Below the pieces are notes generated by a model. It was given only the letters and a program-made list of their open reading frames with translations. It searched no databases and was not told the DNA's origin. Source: Caenorhabditis remanei (taxonomy: Eukaryota > Nematoda > Chromadorea > Rhabditida > Rhabditidae). From it: a stretch of 64,000 nt of DNA. A program made the position numbers and the translations under genes. How positions within the stretch are numbered: the stretch's first letter is position 1; every line of letters begins with the position of its first letter. The stretch is from assembly GCF_010183535.1 (NCBI RefSeq), contig NC_071330.1, positions 558,001 through 622,000 on the forward strand, in the 5' to 3' direction. Below, piece by piece: positions 21,611-29,942 of the stretch.

Positions 21611-21999
21611 ATTATAATCATGTTTTTTTTTGCAATTTTTTTGTTGTTTTCGTTTTCGTGATATCAATTTTCTACGGTTTTTCTGTTTTTTTTTTGTGAA
21701 AAATATAAGATTTATTGCTTTTTATCTATTTCTGTTTGATTTTATCGTTATTTTGACGATTTTTATATCTGAAAACCCTTTTTTAAGCTGAAAAATTGCT
21801 TTTTTTTAAGAAAAAAAATTGATTTTTTGAAAATAGTGCAAACGCGCCCCAGTAGACTGGTTCGTGTAATTCTCTCGGACAAGCACGAAATTGAAATTTT
21901 TGCGATTTTTACTCATTTTCAGCTGAAATTTTCGGTTTTCGATCAGTTTTTTAGCTTAAAACAAGTTTTTTTTTGCAGAAAATCCTCTTTCCACTCCCG
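21611..21999 (+). other. vms-1 to idi-1 gap (copy A)
   Basis: 390 bp between the vms-1 stop and the idi-1 ATG. It contains T-rich runs, an ATATAAGATTTATTG stretch near 21705 and a GC-rich half motif (AAACGCGCCCCAGTAG near 21840). It ends in TTTTTTTTTGCAG at 21977, followed by 22 bp to the ATG. The strong acceptor with no visible upstream donor suggests trans-splicing of idi-1. The copy-B gap (27634-28030) is organised in the same way. Confidence 0.45.
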
Positions 22000-23605
22000 A
22001 TGAAACCCTCATTACGAGCGCTCTCCCAACTGGCACCGCGCCGCGTCGAACTCGCCAACTACGACGCGCAACAAGTCGAATATATGCGAGAAAAATGTAT
22101 AAGTGTCGACGAGAATGATCGAATTATTGGGGCGATAAGCAAACGGGCGGCTCATTGCTCAGAGCAGTGTGAGTTTTTTTTTTTAGGTTTTCGGCGGTTT
22201 TTTGGGTGTTTTGATGGGAAAATTGACGATTTCCAACCGAAAATTCACGAAAAACCGGTTTTTTTCGCTGAAAATCGAGTTTTGGACATCCGGACACCAC
22301 GGAAACCCATACAGACATCTTTTTCGGGAAAACGCGTCAACGGCGCGCCAGACATAGAAACAATTTTCAATTTTTCAGTAATACTTCATCGCGCCTTCTC
22401 CGTCTTCTCGTTCACCGCCGACAACAAGTTATTGATGCAGAAACGAAGTGCTGAAAAGGTATAGGCTCCGCCCACTTCCAGGCCACGCCCACTTTTGCAA
22501 AATTGCCGCAGAAATCTAGTTTTTCCATGTTTTTTTTTTGTGTAAAAATAGCTGCGGCGCAGTTTCTAACCCACTCATGCACTCTATGTGCGATAGTGAA
22601 TTTGCCAGGCTCCGCCTTTCTTTAGGCCGCGCCCACTTTTGCAAAATTGCCGCACGATTCGAGTTTGGAGTCATTTTTTTGCTTTAAAAAAGCTGCCGCG
22701 CAGTTTCTAATTTACAAATCTAGCATAAACGACTCCGCCTACTTTTAGGCCACGCCCACTTTTGCAAAATTGCCACACAAAGCGGTTTTTGAGTTTTGCT
22801 TTGCGATTCTCTGCCAAAATAAGCTGCGGCACAGTTTTTAATCTAAAAATTTAACATCAATAGCTCCGCCCATTTTTAGGCCACGCCCACTTTTGCAATT
22901 TTGCCGCAAGAATCAAGTTTGAGTAAATTTTCCAACAAAAAAAGCTGCGTTGCGGTTTCTAGACCACTTATGCACAATAGCTCCGACCACTTCTAGGCCA
23001 CGCCCACTTTTGCAATATTGCCGCACGATTAAATTTTTTAGTCAAAAATGTTAGTGAAGCACGAATTTTCCAGAAAATTCTGCCAGTTTTTTGCAGATAA
23101 CGTTCCCAAACCTGTGGACGAACACATGCTGCAGTCATCCCCTCCACACACGACAAGAAATGGACGGTGTCATCGGAGCGAAGAGAGCGGCGATCCGAAA
23201 ATTGGAGCACGAATTGGGAATCACCGGAATCGCGACGTCACAATTCCAGATGTCCGGACGATACATCTATCAGGCGGAGATGGAAAATGCTCCGTGGGGA
23301 GAGCACGAACTGGATTATGCTCTGATTTTGAGAGGTGTTGGAAGAGATCGGTGTCAGATAAATGAGAATGAGGTGGCAGAGGTACGAGAGATCGGATTGG
23401 ATGAGCTGAAATTGTGGATGAAAAGAGGTGGGTGGAAGAGGAAAATCCTAGTCCAAAGGTCATGCAAATTTTCTTTCGAATTTCAGAACCCGAATCGTTC
23501 ACCCCTTGGCTCAAACTGTTCTCCCTGACGAAGACGTTCGAGAAGTGGTGGTCAAAGAATGCGGATAAGACGACAGAAGATAATAATATCTATAAATTAC
23601 ACTAA
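22000..23605 (+). CDS. idi-1: Isopentenyl-diphosphate delta-isomerase, copy A
   Basis: Exons: 22000-22168, 22379-22458, 23097-23427 and 23487-23605 (TAA); 232 residues, the usual size of type I IDI. The enzyme interconverts isopentenyl and dimethylallyl diphosphate, supplying prenyl units for ubiquinone, dolichol and protein prenylation; worms lack squalene synthesis. Motifs seen: WTNTCCSHPL with the catalytic cysteine (about residue 94-95), the Nudix-like box GAKRAAIRKLEHELGI (110-125) and NAPWGEHELDY with the catalytic and metal-binding glutamates (152, 154). Exon 1 ends in phase 1 (GAG CAG T), joining TA ATA CTT. ATG at 22000 lies 22 bp after a TTTTTGCAG acceptor. Intron 2 holds a minisatellite. 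The gene is duplicated as copy B; exon 1 differs at a few silent sites and exons 2-4 look identical. Confidence 0.92.
22459..23040. repeat. Minisatellite of about 110 bp in idi-1 intron 2 (copy A)
   Basis: About six tandem units share TAGGCCACGCCCACTTTTGC, AAAATTGCCGCA and AAGCTGCGGCGCAGTTTCTA. They start near 22459, 22605, 22725, 22860 and 22980. The identical array in copy B lies at 28500-29081. Confidence 0.85.
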
Positions 23606-23901
23606 TTGCTTATCTAGGGTGCTAACCAGTGTCTATTCTTGTGTGTCTTCTAGGTACGGATAGGAAAGAAATTTGAGAGAAATTCATGTACTTACACTCA
23701 TTAAATCCTGTGAGCTCAATTGTAAAACAATATTGTAAAGGGAAAAATTTCAGATATTAATCAATTAGTGGTAGTAAATGAGACTTTGAAAGTTGAAAAT
23801 AAGATCGTTGGACGAGAATGGAAGATAGAAGAATATTAAGGAGTTATTAAAGTATTAAGAATGAAGAGAATTCAAGAAGCTTCGGGACGCGACGTGGATC
23901 A

Positions 23902-24832
23902 TCAGATGACGAACATCTCGAAGCGAGTTCCCTCTTCAATGGCCGTGAAGATGATGATCGCCTGTTCTCTGTCTCTTATGTCACTTTTTTTGATGATGCA
24001 TCCTCCATTAATCACAATTTCCTCAGCAAATGCCGAATGGGGGAATCTGGTGATCGACTCCATTGGCATCATCTGATGTGGAAGCTTCCAAAGCACGGCG
24101 TCGGCATCGTGCTGAACTCCATTCCCAATCGTGATTGATAGATGATGGAGGTTGAGAATGTTTCCTGCTCTCCATTGCTTCAAGTATCGATTGATGGCCT
24201 TGCTATCAAAATTGACGCACCGAGCATCAAGAGATCCAACTTGCGATTCGGCGATTAGATCTCGTCTGATCGTCATTCCAGGCATCGAAGGACCTCCAAC
24301 GATGATTGACGTGAAATTGTTCATCATTATCATCGCCATGGTGTCACTTTCCATGACGAGAGCTGAGTCGACGTTGATGTGTGGTGTGACGATCTTTGGG
24401 ATGACCTCTTTTGCGTGTTTTCCGGTGCAAGTTGCGGTGAGAGTCATGGTTTTGATGGCGAGATCTTTGACCGATTTGCGTAGTCTCTCCACACCAAAGT
24501 CCTCTGATTCCCCTGTTAACTTCAATTCGTCGATTCCACCATGATTCAAAATGAAGGTCATGTGCTGGATCCAGTCTCTAATTGACATTTTGAAATTGGC
24601 GACCGTCGCCGTGGCTGCTTCGCCCCAATCCGCCGATCCCATCGTGACTCGTGAGACTTCATCTTCTTCGGTGTGGTGGAGCCCGATGACGATGGGCTCT
24701 TGATTCGATTCTTCTGGTGCGACCAACTCGAACTGGAAGGCCCGCTCAAGGAGAACATTGAGGGAACTTGTCGTCATCCCCACCGAACGAACGGCACTTC
24801 TCGCTCTTGTCGACAGCAGCGATAGCCATACT
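23902..24832 (-). pseudogene. F-box (FBA_2-type) gene, copy A, missing its first exon
   Basis: The single long exon is open from an AG acceptor at 24833-24834 to TGA at 23902-23904 and encodes about 310 residues. It begins VWLSLLSTRARSAVRSVGM, which is the end of an F-box. Near the C terminus is an FBA_2-like region (INRYLKQWRAGN, LHHLSITIGNG). In the duplicate (29943-32140) the F-box start lies in a separate exon across an intron. Here the duplication ends inside that intron, and the vms-1 fragment follows. So this copy has no F-box start of its own. The reading frame is intact and differs from copy B by only a few bases, including GS versus EL near residue 48. ATG at 24777 could give an F-box-less protein if transcribed. 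Confidence 0.8.
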
Positions 24833-25137
24833 CTGCAATTTTTTGATCGTTTTGATGGTTTTTAGAGCATTTTTTGTTAGCTCTCAGCCAGTGTGTGTTC
24901 TCGAGAAAAAGTTTCTCGAGAATTTCTCGAGAAATTCTGCTAAACAAACTTTTGAAAACATTTTGAGTTTTTGAATTTTTTTTGGAAATTTTTGGAAATT
25001 TTTTGAAATTTTTTGAAAAAAGTATAGTTTTCGAATAAACATTTAAAATTGAATCGAAATGTGAATATGTATGAAAATTTAAGCATTTTTACTCTATTTT
25101 TTCGAAAAATTTCAAAAAAAATGGTGAAAATGGGTAC

Positions 25138-25193
25138 CCGTTTTTGAATCCGGGGCGGGCCGGTCGGCCCGGACCCGGCCCGATTTTTGACAA
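25138..25193. repeat. GC-rich GGGCCGG..GACAAGTATG fragment
   Basis: CCGGGGCGGGCCGGTCGGCC and the end GACAAGTATG match one terminus of the hairpin element at 59837-60196. It is repeated identically at about 31180-31235 in copy B. It is probably a solo terminus of that element. Confidence 0.5.
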
Positions 25194-25264
25194 GTATGAA
25201 AAATTGAAATCACACTCTAATTGGAACCTTCAAACAAATTATTTATATTTTTATGCTATAAACA

Positions 25265-25606
25265 CTCAATTTCTCGAGAAATTCTCGAGAATTTCTCGAA
25301 AGTTTCTCGAGAATTTCTCGAGAACTTCTCGAGAAATTCCTCGAGAAATTTCTCGTTAATTTCTCGAGGATTTCTCGAGAAATTTCTCGAGAAATTTCTC
25401 GATTAATTTCTCGAAAAATTTCTCGAGGAATTTCTCGAGAAATTTCTCGATTAATTTCTCGAAAAATTTCTCGAGAATTTCTCGAGAAATTCCTCGAGAA
25501 ATTTTTCGAGAAATTAATCGAGAAATTTCTCGAGAAATTTCTCGAGAAATCCTCGAGAAATTAACGAGAAATTTCTCGAGGAATTTCTCGAGAAGTTGAA
25601 GTATTT
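25265..25606. repeat. Palindromic TTTCTCGAGAAA satellite at the copy A/B junction
   Basis: Some 25-30 head-to-tail variants of AATTTCTCGAGAAATT, each a perfect or near-perfect palindrome around CTCGAG. The related tract in copy B is 31307-31545, and a short one is at 24898-24945 (and 30940-30985). The junction between the two duplicated units falls in or at the edge of this tract. Confidence 0.9.
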
Positions 25607-25691
25607 TTTCAGCGAAAAATGCATATTTCGACTAAAAAACAGCGATTTTTGTCTAAAAATTCCGATTTTTGATGATTTTTCCCATTTCCAG

Positions 25692-27633
25692 TACCTCCTC
25701 GACGACATCCGATGCGATTCTGGAGCCAAAGACGGCGCTGGTCTCCCACCGTACTCCTCTTGTCCAAACTCTGAGATCAAATCGATTTTTATCGATTATC
25801 GTGTCGAGAATGAGTCCGCCGGCAACTGGGGACGAACTCATATTCCGGAGCCGAAGAAGAAAGTGGAATTGACGGAAGAACAGGAGAAAGAGCAGGCGGA
25901 GAGGAAGAAGGAGAAGAAAATGAGACAGAAGGTGAGAAGACGCGTCAAAGGTGCGCCAGTCATAGAAAAAACGAACATTTTCTGATGATTCTGGAGTCAA
26001 TCTCGTCGTTTCGATGATTAGAGGGCGTCCACGGCACGCCAGACTCCACAGAAATAGGCAAAAAGTGTCGATTAGAAAAGTCTGAGAAAGCGTCAAAGGC
26101 GCGCCAGGTATTCAAGCGTCACATTCAGACATACGGAATTACAAATAGAAAAATCCAGAAATAAGCGCCAAACGCGCGCCAGACTTCTGAAAATACTAGG
26201 ATTCTGATTCACCTTTTCCAAAATTCCGAAACGCGTCAAAGGCGCGCCAGACTCGACATTTTGAAATGCATGCGGATATGGAGACTTACTAACACACAGA
26301 CAGACATTGAAATCCAGAAAGCCTAGAAGAAACGCGTCAAAGGCGCACCAGACACGAAATTTTTTGAAAATTCTGAAACGCGTCAAAGGTGCGCCAGACT
26401 GAAGACATTTCAAGTTAAGATCATTGGCGAAAATGCGTCAAAGGCGCGCCAGTTCTTGTGTTAGCAAGATAGTAGACACCCGGATATACAGACAGGCATG
26501 CAGAAGATCCAACAACAAAAAAGCGCGTCCAAGGCACGCCAGACTCCGTAGAAATAGGCAGAAAGTGTAACTTTACAACAGTCTGAGAAAGCGTCAAAGG
26601 TGCGCCAGATATCCAAGCGGACATTTCAGACATCCAATCACAGACACAAACGGAAATGAAAATCCAGAAAAAAGCGTTAGAGGCGCGCCAGACAACTGAA
26701 AATACTAGTAATCTGACAACGACCTTCGACTCGAATTAACCTTTTTCATAATTTCGAAACGCGTCAAAGGCGCGCCAGACTCGGAGCAGTTCTGCCCTCC
26801 TAAATCATCAAAATACTGAAAAATACCAATAAATAAGTGATGATCTCCATGGTGATCCCCCTCTCCTTATCAAATATACCCATTTTTTCCAGGAAAAAGA
26901 GAAAACGAAAAAGGAAGAGGCCCGAAAAGAGGCAGAAGAAGCGGCGGAACGAGAGAAATATGTGAAAATAAGTGAAAGAGAGAAACGGGCGATGGCAGTC
27001 GACAGACGGCTTGCTGGACTTCCGCCAGTCATGAGGTGTCATCAGGTATCTATTGGGATTTTTATGGATTTCGAGTCGAAAAATTGCAGTTTTAGTGTAG
27101 AAAAGCTGATTTTTCCATTAAAAATGCATATTTTGGCTGAAAATCGTCGATTTTTGTTTTTGAAATTCAGATTTTTAGTAATTTTTCCATTAGAAAATGC
27201 ATATTTTCGCTGAAAAACAGCGATTTTTGTTTGAGAAATACCGATTTTTGATAAGTTTTTATTTAAAAAATGCATATTTTGACGGAAAAACGGCGATTTT
27301 TCTTTAAAAAATTCCGATTTTTGATGATTTTTCCATTAGAAAATCCAAATTTCGGCTGAAAATCGTCGATTTTTGTTTTTTAAATTCTGATTTTAAGTAA
27401 TTTTTCCGTTAAAAATGCATGTTTTGACTGAAAAACAGCGATTTTTGATGATTTTTTCATTAGAAATCGCATATTTTCACTGAAAAACAGCGATTTTTTT
27501 GTAAAATTTTTAAAAGAGATTTTTAATATTTTTTCAGTGCGGAACGCTCCTCCCACCCACTCCATTCCAATACTCCCATTTCAACTTCTGTACGACTTCG
27601 TGTGTCGCTGAACATCGAAAAGCCAATCCATAA
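25692..27633 (+). pseudogene. vms-1 exons 9-11, duplicated 3' part without exons 1-8
   Basis: Exons equivalent to vms-1 9, 10 and 11 lie at 25692-25931, 26893-27045 and 27538-27633. The splice sites, lengths and reading frames are intact, and they encode the coiled coil, the VCP-interacting motif and the C-terminal finger. The zinc finger and VLRF1 catalytic domain are missing, and no start exon is seen in the preceding satellite. Differences from copy A are few and mostly silent (CAG/CAA, TAT/TAC, GCC/GCT, AAC/AAT in exon 11). Replacements include Met to Ile in exon 10 and Ser to Pro in exon 9. It could be a recent fragment, or a second set of terminal exons reached by splicing from exon 8 across idi-1 copy A. 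Confidence 0.8.
25935..26785 (-). repeat. GC-rich motif array, reverse orientation (copy B of vms-1 intron 9)
   Basis: About a dozen copies of AACGCGTCAAAGGCGCGCCAGA-like sequence lie from 25938 to 26780, matching a subset of the copy-A array (18400-19755) in order. Some blocks align best with parts of the intron 7 array (for example CATGCGGATATGGAGACTTAC near 26270, cf. 16488), which suggests exchange between introns. Confidence 0.85.
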
Positions 27634-28030
27634 TTTATAATCATGTTTTTTTTTGCAATTTTTTGTTGTTTTCGTTTTCGTGATATCAATTTTATACGGT
27701 TTTTCTGTTTTTTTTGTGAAAAATATAAGATTTATCGTTTTTTATTACTTTTTTGTTTGATTTTATCGTTATTTTGACGATTTTTATATCTGAAAACCCA
27801 TTTTTCAGCAGAAAAATTGCTTTTTTTAAGAAAAAAAATAGATTTTTGGAAAATAGTGCAAACGCGCCCCAGTAGACTGCTCTGTGTAGTCCACTCGGAC
27901 AAGCAGGAAATTGAATTTTTTGCGATTTTTCAATCGTTTTCAGCTGAAATTTTCGGTTTTCCATCAGTTTTTAGCTTAAAACAACGTTTTAAAAGGTTTT
28001 TTTTTGCAGAAAATCCTCTTTCCACTCCCG

Positions 28031-29646
28031 ATGAAACCCTCATTACGAGCGCTCTCCCAATTGGCACCGCGCCGCGTCGAACTCGCCAACTACGACGCGC
28101 AACAAGTCGAATATATGCGAGAAAAATGTATAAGTGTCGACGAGAATGATCGAATCATTGGGGCGATAAGCAAACGGGCGGCTCATTGCTCAGAGCAGTG
28201 TGAGTGTTTTTTTTAGGTTTTCGGCGGTTTTTTGGGTGTTCTGATGGGAAAATTGACAAATTCCGACCGGAAATTTACGGAAAACCGGTCACAATGTATT
28301 TTTTTCGCTGAAAATCGAATTTTTGGACATCCGGACACCACGGACACCCATACAGACATCTTTTTCGGGAAAACGCGTCAACGGCGCGCCAGACATAGAA
28401 ACAATTTTCAATTTTTCAGTAATACTTCATCGCGCCTTCTCCGTCTTCTCGTTCACCGCCGACAACAAGTTATTGATGCAGAAACGAAGTGCTGAAAAGG
28501 TATAGGCTCCGCCCACTTCCAGGCCACGCCCACTTTTGCAAAATTGCCGCAGAAATCTAGTTTTTCCATGTTTTTTTTTTGTGTAAAAATAGCTGCGGCG
28601 CAGTTTCTAACCCACTCATGCACTCTATGTGCGATAGTGAATTTGCCAGGCTCCGCCTTTCTTTAGGCCGCGCCCACTTTTGCAAAATTGCCGCACGATT
28701 CGAGTTTGGAGTCATTTTTTTGCTTTAAAAAAGCTGCCGCGCAGTTTCTAATTTACAAATCTAGCATAAACGACTCCGCCTACTTTTAGGCCACGCCCAC
28801 TTTTGCAAAATTGCCACACAAAGCGGTTTTTGAGTTTTGCTTTGCGATTCTCTGCCAAAATAAGCTGCGGCACAGTTTTTAATCTAAAAATTTAACATCA
28901 ATAGCTCCGCCCATTTTTAGGCCACGCCCACTTTTGCAATTTTGCCGCAAGAATCAAGTTTGAGTAAATTTTCCAACAAAAAAAGCTGCGTTGCGGTTTC
29001 TAGACCACTTATGCACAATAGCTCCGACCACTTCTAGGCCACGCCCACTTTTGCAATATTGCCGCACGATTAAATTTTTTAGTCAAAAATGTTAGTGAAG
29101 CACGAATTTTCCAGAAAATTCTGCCAGTTTTTTGCAGATAACGTTCCCAAACCTGTGGACGAACACATGCTGCAGTCATCCCCTCCACACACGACAAGAA
29201 ATGGACGGTGTCATCGGAGCGAAGAGAGCGGCGATCCGAAAATTGGAGCACGAATTGGGAATCACCGGAATCGCGACGTCACAATTCCAGATGTCCGGAC
29301 GATACATCTATCAGGCGGAGATGGAAAATGCTCCGTGGGGAGAGCACGAACTGGATTATGCTCTGATTTTGAGAGGTGTTGGAAGAGATCGGTGTCAGAT
29401 AAATGAGAATGAGGTGGCAGAGGTACGAGAGATCGGATTGGATGAGCTGAAATTGTGGATGAAAAGAGGTGGGTGGAAGAGGAAAATCCTAGTCCAAAGG
29501 TCATGCAAATTTTCTTTCGAATTTCAGAACCCGAATCGTTCACCCCTTGGCTCAAACTGTTCTCCCTGACGAAGACGTTCGAGAAGTGGTGGTCAAAGAA
29601 TGCGGATAAGACGACAGAAGATAATAATATCTATAAATTACACTAA
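28031..29646 (+). CDS. idi-1: Isopentenyl-diphosphate delta-isomerase, copy B
   Basis: Exons: 28031-28199, 28420-28499, 29138-29468 and 29528-29646; 232 residues. The protein is the same as copy A in exons 2-4 by eye. Exon 1 differs at silent sites (CTG/TTG-type and ATT/ATC changes). All catalytic motifs (TCCSHP, the Nudix-like box, WGEHE) are present. The ATG lies 17 bp after a TTTTTGCAG acceptor at 28010-28014. The upstream neighbour is the 5'-less vms-1 fragment. If idi-1 is normally transcribed in an operon with vms-1, copy B may lack its usual promoter. It would then depend on read-through or on an internal promoter in the 27634-28030 gap. Confidence 0.9.
28500..29081. repeat. Minisatellite in idi-1 intron 2 (copy B)
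   Basis: Identical by eye to 22459-23040 of copy A, unit for unit (TAGGCCACGCCCACTTTTGC, AAGCTGCGGCGCAGTTTCTA). Perfect preservation of a minisatellite shows how recent this part of the duplication, or a later conversion event, is. Confidence 0.85.
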
Positions 29647-29942
29647 TTGCTTATCTAGGGTGCTAACCAGTGTCTATTCTTGTGTGTCTTCTAGGTACGG
29701 ATAGGAAAGAAATTTGAGAGAAATTCATGTACTTACACTCATTAAATCCTGTGAGCTCAATTGTAAAACAATATTGTAAAGGGAAAAATTTCAGATATTA
29801 ATCAATTAGTGGTAGTAAATGAGACTTTGAAAGTTGAAAATAAGATCGTTGGACGAGAATGGAAGATAGAAGAATATTAAGGAGTTATTAAAGTATTAAG
29901 AATGAAGAGAATTCAAGAAGCTTCGGGACGCGACGTGGATCA

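Larger units (their letters stand above)
18080..25606. repeat. Tandem segmental duplication, copy A
   Basis: Copy A runs from vms-1 intron 8 through vms-1 exons 9-11, idi-1 and most of an F-box gene into CTCGAGAAA-type repeats. Equivalent features in copy B lie 6031 bp (idi-1 start) to 6041 bp (idi-1 exon 3 onward) further on. In the vms-1 part the offset is larger (7535 bp at exon 9). There, copy A carries a 670-bp element and a longer intron 9. From about 22305 onward the copies are almost identical; before that they differ by substitutions and indels. Confidence 0.9.

Noticed and set aside
24152..24544. 130-codon plus-strand frame (and its twin at 30193-30585)
   Set aside because: It is the antisense of the F-box FBA_2 exon, which has the recognisable protein.
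24781..24783. GTG as a start for the F-box copy A
   Set aside because: The codon is internal to the exon, which begins upstream at an AG acceptor; in copy B it is spliced to a true ATG exon.
27880..27905. A third copy of the dcr-1 intron 4 foldback
   Set aside because: Only the block around GTCCACTCGGACAAGC matches; there is no second arm nearby.
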